NCBI GenBank assembly: GCA_037893245.1
Contig: JBAIAA010000027.1
Span: 1-64,000, forward strand
Reading direction: 5' to 3'
Length of the DNA: 64,000 bases
DNA from: Crossaster papposus
Lineage: Eukaryota > Echinodermata > Asteroidea > Velatida > Solasteridae
Shown here one piece after another: positions 38,301 through 49,473 of this stretch. The position numbers and the translations under genes are program-made. The notes under the pieces were generated by a model. That model saw nothing but the letters and a program-made list of their open reading frames with translations, was not told the origin of the DNA and searched no databases. Within the stretch, counting starts at the first letter, position 1; every line of letters begins with the position of its first letter.

Positions 38301-41300
38301 TGTAGACCAAATCCTAAATATGTAGTAGTAGGGATATGCCGATTGTAGACCAAATCTTAAATATGTAGTAGTAGGGATATGCCGATTGTAGACCAAATCT
38401 TTAAAAACTCAATTTGATCTGATAACAAAACAAACTCACATTTATTATTATGTAAAGGGAAAGAAGTGTGCAGTAGAAATAAACAGCTGATGTGGGAACA
38501 AGCCCTCGAGTTAAATATGTAAAGGGAAAGAAGTGTGCAGTAGAAATAAACACCTGATGTGGGAACAAGCCCTCGAGTTAAATATGTAGTAGTAGGGATA
38601 TGCCGATTGTAGACCAAATCTTAAATATGTAGTAGTAGGGATATGCCGATTGTAGACCAAATCTTAAATATGTAGTAGTAGGGATATGCCGATTGTAGAC
38701 CAAATCTTAAAAAACTCAATTTGATCTGATAACAAAACAAACTCACATTTATTATTATGTAAAGGGAAAGAAGTGTGCAGTAGAAATAAACACCTGATGT
38801 GGAAACAAGCCCTCGAGTTAAATATGTAAAGGGAAAGAAGTGTGCAGTAGAAATAAACACCTGATGTGGGAACAAGCCCTCGAGTTAAATATGTAGTAGT
38901 AGGGATATGCCGATTGTAGACCAAATCTTAAATATGTAGTAGTAGGGATATGCCGATTGTAGACCAGATCTTAAATATGTAGTAGTAGGGATATGCCGAT
39001 TGTAGACCAAATCTTAAAAAACTCAATTTGATCTGATAACAAAACAAACTCACATTTATTATTATGTAAAGGGAAAGAAGTGTGCAGTAGAAATAAACAC
39101 CTGATGTGGGAACAAGCCCTCGAGTTAAATATGTAGTAGTAGGGATATGCCGATTGTAGACCAAATCTTAAAAAACTCAATTTGATCTGATAACAAAACA
39201 AACTCACATTTATTATTATGTAAAGGGAAAGAAGTGTGCAGTATAAATAAACACCTGATGTGGGAACAAGCCCTCGAGTTAAATATGTAAAGGGAAAGAA
39301 GTGTGCAGTAGAAATAAACACCTGATGTGGGAACAAGCCCTCGAGTTAATTATGTAAAGGGAAAGAAGTGTGCAGTAGAAATAAACACCTGATGTGGGAA
39401 CAAGCCCTCGAGTTAAATATGTAGTAGTAGGGATATGCCGATTGTAGACCAAATCTTAAATATGTAGTAGTAGGGATATGCCGATTGTAGACCAAATCTT
39501 AAATATGTAGTAGTAGGAATATGCCGTTTGTAGACCAAATCTTAAATATGTAGTAGTAGGGATATGCCGATTGTAGACCAAATCTTAAATATGTAGTAGT
39601 AGGGATATGCCGATTGTAGACCAAATCTTAAAAAACTCAATTTGATCTGATAACAAAACAAACTCACATTTATTATTATGTAAAGGGAAAGAAGTGTGCA
39701 GTAGAAATAAACACCTGATGTGGGAACAAGCCCTCGAGTTAAATATGTAAAGGGAAAGAAGTGTGCAGTAGAAATAAACACCTGATGTGGGAACGAGCCC
39801 TCGAGTTAAATATGTAGTAGTAGGGATATGCCGATTGTAGACCAAATCTTAAATATGTAGTAGTAGGAATATGCCGATTGTAGACCAAATCTTAAATATG
39901 TAGTAGTAGGGATATGCCGATTGTAGACCAAATCTTAAATATGTAGTAGTAGGGATATGCCGATTGTAGACCAAATCTTAAATATGTAGTAGTAGGGATA
40001 TGCCGATTGTAGACCAAATCTTATATATGTAGTAGTAGGGATATGCCGATTGTAGACCAAATCTTAAATATGTAGTAGTAGGGATATGCCGATTGTAGAC
40101 CAAATCTTAAATATGTAGTAGTAGGGATATGCCGATTGTAGACCAAATCTTAAATATGTAGTAGTAGGGATATGCCGATTGTAGACCAAATCTTAAATAT
40201 GTAGTAGTAGGGATATGCCGATTGTAGACCAAATCTTAAATATGTAGTAGTAGGGATATGCCGTTTGTAGACCAAATCTTAAATATGTAGTAGTAGGGAT
40301 ATGCCGATTGTAGACCAAATCTTAAATATGTAGTAGTAGGGATATGCCGATTGTAGACCAAATCTTAAAAAACTCAATTTGATCTGATAACAAAACAAAC
40401 TCACATTTATTATTATGTAAAGGGAAAGAAGTGTGCAGTAGAAATAAACACCTGATGTGGGAACAAGCCCTCGAGTTAAATATGTAAAGGGAAAGAAGTG
40501 TGCAGTAGAAATAAACACCTGATGTGGGAACGAGCCCTCGAGTTAAATATGTAGTAGTAGGGATATGCCGATTGTAGACCAAATCTTAAAAAAACTCAAT
40601 TTGATCTGATAACAAAACAAACTCACATTTATTATTATGTAAAGGGAAAGAAGTGTGCAGTAGAAATAAACACCTGATGGGGGAACAAGCCCTCGAGTCA
40701 AATATGTAGTAGTAGGGATATGCCGATTGTAGACCAAATCTTAAATATGTAGTAGTAGGAATATGCCGATTGTAGACCAAATCTTAAATATGTAGTAGTA
40801 GGGATATGCCGATTGTAGACCAAATCTTAAATATGTAGTAGTGGGGATATGCCGATTGTAGACCAAATCTTAAAAAACTCAATTTGATCTGATAACAAAA
40901 CAAACTCACATTTATTATTATGTAAAGGGAAAGAAGTGTGCAGTAGAAATAAACACCTGATGTGGGAACAAGCCCTCGAGATAAATATGTAGTAGTAGGG
41001 ATATGCCGATTGTAGACCAAATCTTAAATATGTAGTAGTAGGAATATGCCGATTGTAGACCAAATCCTAAATATGTAGTAGTAGGGATATGCCGATTGTA
41101 GACCAAATCTTAAATATGTAGTAGTAGGGATATGCCGATTGTAGACCAAATCTTTAAAAACTCAATTTGATCTGATAACAAAACAAACTCACATTTATTA
41201 TTATGTAAAGGGAAAGAAGTGTGCAGTAGAAATAAACAGCTGATGTGGGAACAAGCCCTCGAGTTAAATATGTAAAGGGAAAGAAGTGTGCAGTAGAAAT

Positions 41301-44250
41301 AAACACCTGATGTGGGAACAAGCCCTCGAGTTAAATATGTAGTAGTAGGGATATGCCGATTGTAGACCAAATCTTAAATATGTAGTAGTAGGGATATGCC
41401 GATTGTAGACCAAATCTTAAATATGTAGTAGTAGGGATATGCCGATTGTAGACCAAATCTTAAAAAACTCAATTTGATCTGATAACAAAACAAACTCACA
41501 TTTATTATTATGTAAAGGGAAAGAAGTGTGCAGTAGAAATAAACACCTGATGTGGAAACAAGCCCTCGAGTTAAATATGTAAAGGGAAAGAAGTGTGCAG
41601 TAGAAATAAACACCTGATGTGGGAACAAGCCCTCGAGTTAAATATGTAGTAGTAGGGATATGCCGATTGTAGACCAAATCTTAAATATGTAGTAGTAGGG
41701 ATATGCCGATTGTAGACCAGATCTTAAATATGTAGTAGTAGGGATATGCCGATTGTAGACCAAATCTTAAAAAACTCAATTTGATCTGATAACAAAACAA
41801 ACTCACATTTATTATTATGTAAAGGGAAAGAAGTGTGCAGTAGAAATAAACACCTGATGTGGGAACAAGCCCTCGAGTTAAATATGTAGTAGTAGGGATA
41901 TGCCGATTGTAGACCAAATCTTAAAAAACTCAATTTGATCTGATAACAAAACAAACTCACATTTATTATTATGTAAAGGGAAAGAAGTGTGCAGTATAAA
42001 TAAACACCTGATGTGGGAACAAGCCCTCGAGTTAAATATGTAAAGGGAAAGAAGTGTGCAGTAGAAATAAACACCTGATGTGGGAACAAGCCCTCGAGTT
42101 AATTATGTAAAGGGAAAGAAGTGTGCAGTAGAAATAAACACCTGATGTGGGAACAAGCCCTCGAGTTAAATATGTAGTAGTAGGGATATGCCGATTGTAG
42201 ACCAAATCTTAAATATGTAGTAGTAGGGATATGCCGATTGTAGACCAAATCTTAAATATGTAGTAGTAGGAATATGCCGTTTGTAGACCAAATCTTAAAT
42301 ATGTAGTAGTAGGGATATGCCGATTGTAGACCAAATCTTAAATATGTAGTAGTAGGGATATGCCGATTGTAGACCAAATCTTAAAAAACTCAATTTGATC
42401 TGATAACAAAACAAACTCACATTTATTATTATGTAAAGGGAAAGAAGTGTGCAGTAGAAATAAACACCTGATGTGGGAACAAGCCCTCGAGTTAAATATG
42501 TAAAGGGAAAGAAGTGTGCAGTAGAAATAAACACCTGATGTGGGAACGAGCCCTCGAGTTAAATATGTAGTAGTAGGGATATGCCGATTGTAGACCAAAT
42601 CTTAAAAAACTCAATTTGATCTGATAACAAAACAAACTCACATTTATTATTATGTAAAGGGAAAGAAGTGTGCAGTAGAAATAAACACCTGATGTGGGAA
42701 CAAGCCCTCGAGTTAAATATGTAGTAGTAGGGATATGCCGATTGTAGACCAAATCTTAAATATGTAGTAGTAGGGATATGCCGATTGTAGACCAAATCTT
42801 AAATATGTAGTACTAGGGATATGCCGATTGTAGACCAAATCTTAAATATGTAGTAGTAGGGATATGCCGATTGTAGACCAAATCTTAAATATGTAGTAGT
42901 AGGGATATGCCGATTGTAGACCAAATCTTAAATATGTAGTAGTAGGGATATGCCGATTGTAGACCAAATCTTAAATATGTAGTAGTAGGGATATGCCGAT
43001 TGTAGACCAAATCTTAAATATGTAGTAGTAGGCATATGCCGATTGTAGACCAAATCTTAAATATGTAGTAGTAGGGATATGCCGATTGTAGACCAAATCT
43101 TAAATATGTAGTAGTAGGGATATGCCGTTTGTAGACCAAATCTTAAATATGTAGTAGTAGGGATATGCCGATTGTAGACCAAATCTTAAATATGTAGTAG
43201 TAGGGATATGCCGATTGTAGACCAAATCTTAAAAAACTCAATTTGATCTGATAACAAAACAAACTCACATTTATTATTATGTAAAGGGAAAGAAGTGTGC
43301 AGTAGAAATAAACACCTGATGTGGGAACAAGCCCTCGAGTTAAATATGTAAAGGGAAAGAAGTGTGCAGTAGAAATAAACACCTGATGTGGGAACGAGCC
43401 CTCGAGTTAAATATGTAGTAGTAGGGATATGCCGATTGTAGACCAAATCTTAAAAAAACTCAATTTGATCTGATAACAAAACAAACTCACATTTATTATT
43501 ATGTAAAGGGAAAGAAGTGTGCAGTAGAAATAAACACCTGATGTGGGAACAAGCCCTCGAGTTAAATATGTAGTAGTAGGGATATGCCGATTGTAGACCA
43601 AATCTTAAATATGTAGTAGTAGGAATATGCCGATTGTAGACCAAATCTTAAATATGTAGTAGTAGGGATATGCCGATTGTAGACCAAATCTTAAATATGT
43701 AGTAGTGGGGATATGCCGATTGTAGACCAAATCTTAAAAAACTCAATTTGATCTGATAACAAAACAAACTCACATTTATTATTATGTAAAGGGAAAGAAG
43801 TGTGCAGTAGAAATAAACACCTGATGTGGGAACAAGCCCTCGAGATAAATATGTAGTAGTAGGGATATGCCGATTGTAGACCAAATCTTAAATATGTAGT
43901 AGTAGGAATATGCCGATTGTAGACCAAATCCTAAATATGTAGTAGTAGGGATATGCCGATTGTAGACCAAATCTTAAATATGTAGTAGTAGGGATATGCC
44001 GATTGTAGACCAAATCTTTAAAAACTCAATTTGATCTGATAACAAAACAAACTCACATTTATTATTATGTAAAGGGAAAGAAGTGTGCAGTAGAAATAAA
44101 CAGCTGATGTGGGAACAAGCCCTCGAGTTAAATATGTAAAGGGAAAGAAGTGTGCAGTAGAAATAAACACCTGATGTGGGAACAAGCCCTCGAGTTAAAT
44201 ATGTAGTAGTAGGGATATGCCGATTGTAGACCAAATCTTAAATATGTAGT
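38301..44250 (+). repeat. Second copy of a 6,974-bp duplication of higher-order units
   Basis: From about 38.31 kb the sequence follows 31.34 kb onward at a constant distance of 6,974 bp. B starts 38402, 38709, 39016, 39170, 39630, 40367, 40588, 40872, 41155, 41462, 41769, 41923, 42383, 42604, 43231, 43452, 43736 and 44019 pair with 31428 through 37045. Private markers of the first copy (GATGGGGGAAC, GAGTCAAAT, CTTATATATG, GTAGGCATATG) are present here too. The correspondence stops after 44019, where a 307-bp block is missing. Confidence 0.9.
40367..42382 (+). repeat. 2,016-bp higher-order repeat, copy within the 6,974-bp duplicate
   Basis: B starts: 40367, 40588, 40872, 41155, 41462, 41769, 41923. 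It is the partner of 33393-35408 and shares that copy's private changes in the second B, which separates it from the other 2,016-bp copies. Confidence 0.92.
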
Positions 44251-44939
44251 AGTAGGGATATGCCGATTGTAGACCAGATCTTAAATATGTAGTAGTAGGG
44301 ATATGCCGATTGCAGACCAAATCTTAAAAAACTCAATTTGATCTGATAACAAAACAAACTCACATTTATTATTATGTAAAGGGAAAGAAGTGTGCAGTAG
44401 AAATAAACACCTGATGTGGGAACAAGCCCTCGAGTTAAATATGTAGTAGTAGGGATATGCCGATTGTAGACCAAATCTTAAAAAACTCAATTTGATCTGA
44501 TAACAAAACAAACTCACATTTATTATTATGTAAAGGGAAAGAAGTGTGCAGTATAAATAAACACCTGATGTGGGAACAAGCCCTCGAGTTAAATATGTAA
44601 AGGGAAAGAAGTGTGCAGTAGAAATAAACACCTGATGTGGGAACAAGCCCTCGAGTTAATTATGTAAAGGGAAAGAAGTGTGCAGTAGAAATAAACACCT
44701 GATGTGGGAACAAGCCCTCGAGTTAAATATGTAGTAGTAGGGATATGCCGATTGTAGACCAAATCTTAAATATGTAGTAGTAGGGATATGCCGATTGTAG
44801 ACCAAATCTTAAATATGTAGTAGTAGGAATATGCCGTTTGTAGACCAAATCTTAAATATGTAGTAGTAGGGATATGCCGATTGTAGACCAAATCTTAAAT
44901 ATGTAGTAGTAGGGATATGCCGATTGTAGACCAAATCTT
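43231..44939 (+). repeat. 1,709-bp higher-order unit with a 307-bp deletion
   Basis: B starts: 43231, 43452, 43736, 44019, 44326, 44480. The fifth block of the reference unit (B-B' with GTGGAAACAAG plus three A, 307 bp) is absent; 2,016 - 307 = 1,709. The A monomer before 44326 has GATTGCAGACC, not seen elsewhere in the window. Confidence 0.92.
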
Positions 44940-46955
44940 AACAAACTCAATTTGATCTGATAACAAAACAAACTCACATTTATTATTATGTAAAGGGAAA
45001 GAAGTGTGCAGTAGAAATAAACACCTGATGTGGGAACAAGCCCTCGAGTTAAATATGTAAAGGGAAAGAAGTGTGCAGTAGAAATAAACACCTGATGTGG
45101 GAACGAGCCCTCGAGTTAAATATGTAGTAGTAGGGATATGCCGATTGTAGACCAAATCTTAAAAAAACTCAATTTGATCTGATAACAAAACAAACTCACA
45201 TTTATTATTATGTAAAGGGAAAGAAGTGTGCAGTAGAAATAAACACCTGATGTGGGAACAAGCCCTCGAGTTAAATATGTAGTAGTAGGGATATGCCGAT
45301 TGTAGACCAAATCTTAAATATGTAGTAGTAGGAATATGCCGATTGTAGACCAAATCTTAAATATGTAGTAGTAGGGATATGCCGATTGTAGACCAAATCT
45401 TAAATATGTAGTAGTGGGGATATGCCGATTGTAGACCAAATCTTAAAAAACTCAATTTGATCTGATAACAAAACAAACTCACATTTATTATTATGTAAAG
45501 GGAAAGAAGTGTGCAGTAGAAATAAACACCTGATGTGGGAACAAGCCCTCGAGATAAATATGTAGTAGTAGGGATATGCCGATTGTAGACCAAATCTTAA
45601 ATATGTAGTAGTAGGAATATGCCGATTGTAGACCAAATCCTAAATATGTAGTAGTAGGGATATGCCGATTGTAGACCAAATCTTAAATATGTAGTAGTAG
45701 GGATATGCCGATTGTAGACCAAATCTTTAAAAACTCAATTTGATCTGATAACAAAACAAACTCACATTTATTATTATGTAAAGGGAAAGAAGTGTGCAGT
45801 AGAAATAAACAGCTGATGTGGGAACAAGCCCTCGAGTTAAATATGTAAAGGGAAAGAAGTGTGCAGTAGAAATAAACACCTGATGTGGGAACAAGCCCTC
45901 GAGTTAAAAATGTAGTAGTAGGGATATGCCGATTGTAGACCAAATCTTAAATATGTAGTAGTAGGGATATGCCGATTGTAGACCAAATCTTAAATATGTA
46001 GTAGTAGGGATATGCCGATTGTAGACCAAATCTTAAAAAACTCAATTTGATCTGATAACAAAACAAACTCACATTTATTATTATGTAAAGGGAAAGAAGT
46101 GTGCAGTAGAAATAAACACCTGATGTGGAAACAAGCCCTCGAGTTAAATATGTAAAGGGAAAGAAGTGTGCAGTAGAAATAAACACCTGATGTGGGAACA
46201 AGCCCTCGAGTTAAATATGTAGTAGTAGGGATATGCCGATTGTAGACCAAATCTTAAATATGTAGTAGTAGGGATATGCCGATTGTAGACCAGATCTTAA
46301 ATATGTAGTAGTAGGGATATGCCGATTGTAGACCAAATCTTAAAAAACTCAATTTGATCTGATAACAAAACAAACTCACATTTATTATTATGTAAAGGGA
46401 AAGAAGTGTGCAGTAGAAATAAACACCTGATGTGGGAACAAGCCCTCGAGTTAAATATGTAGTAGTAGGGATATGCCGATTGTAGACCAAATCTTAAAAA
46501 ACTCAATTTGATCTGATAACAAAACAAACTCACATTTATTATTATGTAAAGGGAAAGAAGTGTGCAGTATAAATAAACACCTGATGTGGGAACAAGCCCT
46601 CGAGTTAAATATGTAAAGGGAAAGAAGTGTGCAGTAGAAATAAACACCTGATGTGGGAACAAGCCCTCGAGTTAATTATGTAAAGGGAAAGAAGTGTGCA
46701 GTAGAAATAAACACCTGATGTGGGAACAAGCCCTCGAGTTAAATATGTAGTAGTAGGGATATGCCGATTGTAGACCAAATCTTAAATATGTAGTAGTAGG
46801 GATATGCCGATTGTAGACCAAATCTTAAATATGTAGTAGTAGGAATATGCCGTTTGTAGACCAAATCTTAAATATGTAGTAGTAGGGATATGCCGATTGT
46901 AGACCAAATCTTAAATATGTAGTAGTAGGGATATGCCGATTGTAGACCAAATCTT
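44940..46955 (+). repeat. 2,016-bp higher-order repeat, last complete copy
   Basis: B starts: 44940, 45161, 45445, 45728, 46035, 46342, 46496. The first B starts AACAAACTC instead of AAAAAACTC, as does the B at 46956, so these two units are probably sister copies. A private GAGTTAAAAATG lies near 45905. Confidence 0.92.
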
Positions 46956-49473
46956 AACAAACTCAATTTGATCTGATAACAAAACAAACTCACATTTATT
47001 ATTATGTAAAGGGAAAGAAGTGTGCAGTAGAAATAAACACCTGATGTGGGAACAAGCCCTCGAGTTAAATATGTAAAGGGAAAGAAGTGTGCAGTAGAAA
47101 TAAACACCTGATGTGGGAACGAGCCCTCGAGTTAAATATGTAGTAGTAGGGATATGCCGATTGTAGACCAAATCTTAAAAAACTCAATTTGATCTGATAA
47201 CAAAACAAACTCACATTTATTATTATGTAAAGGGAAAGAAGTGTGCAGTAGAAATAAACACCTGATGTGGGAACAAGCCCTCGAGTTAAATATGTAGTAG
47301 TAGGGATATGCCGATTGTAGACCAAATCTTAAATATGTAGTAGTAGGGATATGCCGATTGTAGACCAAATCTTAAATATGTAGTAGTGGGGATATGCCGA
47401 TTGTAGACCAAATTTTAAAAAACTCAATTTGATCTGATAACAAAACAAACTCACATTTATTATTATGTAAAGGGAAAGAAGTGTGCAGTAGAAATAAACA
47501 CCTGATGTGGGAACAAGCCCTCGAGATAAATATGTAGTAGTAGGGATATGCCGATTGTAGACCAAATCTTAAATATGTAGTAGTAGGAATATGCCGATTG
47601 TAGACCAAATCTTAAATATGTAGTAGTAGGGATATGCCGATTGTAGACCAAATCTTAAATATGTAGTAGTAGGGATATGCCGATTGTAGACCAAATCTTT
47701 AAAAACTCAATTTGATCTGATAACAAAACAAACTCACATTTATTATTATGTAAAGGGAAAGAAGTGTGCAGTAGAAATAAACAGCTGATGTGGGAACAAG
47801 CCCTCGAGTTAAATATGTAAAGGGAAAGAAGTGTGCAGTAGAAATAAACACCTGATGTGGGAACAAGCCCTCGAGTTAAATATGTAGTAGTAGGGATATG
47901 CCGATTGTAGACCAAATCTTAAATATGTAGTAGTAGGGATATGCCGATTGTAGACCAAATCTTAAATATGTAGTAGTAGGGATATGCCGATTGTAGACCA
48001 AATCTTAAAAAACTCAATTTGATCTGATAACAAAACAAACTCACATTTATTATTATGTAAAGGGAAAGAAGTGTGCAGTAGAAATAAACACCTGATGTGG
48101 AAACAAGCCCTCGAGTTAAATATGTAAAGGGAAAGAAGTGTGCAGTAGAAATAAACACCTGATGTGGGAACAAGCCCTCGAGTTAAATATGTAGTAGTAG
48201 GGATATGCCGATTGTAGACCAAATCTTAAATATGTAGTAGTAGGGATATGCCGATTGTAGACCAGATCTTAAATATGTAGTAGTAGGGATATGCCGATTG
48301 TAGACCAAATCTTACAAAACTCAATTTGATCTGATAACAAAACAAACTCACATTTATTATTATGTAAAGGGAAAGAAGTGTGCAGTAGAAATAAACACCT
48401 GATGTGGGAACAAGCCCTCGAGTTAAATATGTAGTAGTAGGGATATGCCGATTGTAGACCAAATCTTAAAAAACTCAATTTGATCTGATAACAAAACAAA
48501 CTCACATTTATTATTATGTAAAGGGAAAGAAGTGTGCAGTATAAATAAACACCTGATGTGGGAACAAGCCCTCGAGTTAAATATGTAAAGGGAAAGAAGT
48601 GTGCAGTAGAAATAAACACCTGATGTGGGAACAAGCCCTCGAGTTAATTATGTAAAGGGAAAGAAGTGTGCAGTAGAAATAAACACCTGATGTGGGAACA
48701 AGCCCTCGAGTTAAATATGTAGTAGTAGGGATATGCCGATTGTAGACCAAATCTTAAATATATAGTAGTAGGGATATGCCGATTGTAGACCAAATCTTAA
48801 ATATGTAGTAATAGGAATATGCCGATTGTAGACCAAATCTTAAATATGTAGTAGTAGGGATATGCCGATTGTAGACCAAATCTTAAATATGTAGTAGTAG
48901 GGATATGCCGATTGTAGACCAAATCTTAAATATGTAGTAGTAGGGATATGCCGATTGTAGACCAAATCTTAAATATGTAGTAGTAGGGATATGCCGATTG
49001 TAGACCAAATCTTAAATATGTAGTAGTAGGGATATGCCGATTGTAGACCAAATCTTAAATATGTAGTAGTAGGGATATGCCGATTGTAGACCAAATCTTA
49101 AATATGTAGTAGTAGGGATATGCCGATTGTAGACCAAATCTTAAATATGTAGTAGTAGGGATATGCCGATTGTAGACCAAATCTTAAATATGTAGTAGTA
49201 GGGATATGCCGATTGTAGACCAAATCTTAAAAAACTCAATTTGATCTGATAACAAAACAAACTCACATTTATTATTATGTAAAGGGAAAGAAGTGTGCAG
49301 TAGAAATAAACACCTGATGTGGGAACAAGCCCTCGAGTTAAATATGTAAAGGGAAAGAAGTGTGCAGTAGAAATAAACACCTGATGTGGGAACAAGCCCT
49401 CGAGTTAAATATGTAAAGGGAAAGAAGTGTGCAGTAGAAATAAACACCTGATGTGGGAACAAGCCCTCGAGTT
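46956..49473 (+). repeat. Last B-containing block, distant copy of 26135-28738
   Basis: B starts: 46956, 47177, 47417, 47700, 48007, 48314, 48468, 49229. They match 26135 to 28494 at distances of 20,821, then 20,778, then 20,735 bp; each step is one 43-bp A monomer. Shared rare markers include ACAAAACTC (27536/48314), AAATATATAGTAG and GTAGTAATAGG. The final B-B'-B' (49229-49473) is the last B-type sequence in the window. Confidence 0.9.

Noticed and set aside
31-49473. Many open reading frames of about 60-150 codons on the minus strand, with recurring peptides such as STIGISLLLHI
   Set aside because: They follow the repeat mechanically: 43 and 67 bp each shift the frame by one while B (111 bp) keeps it, so open stretches appear in overlapping frames of the same DNA. 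Most overlap another such frame, none has a start context or domain, and copies differ by frame-shifting monomer gains. Not coding.
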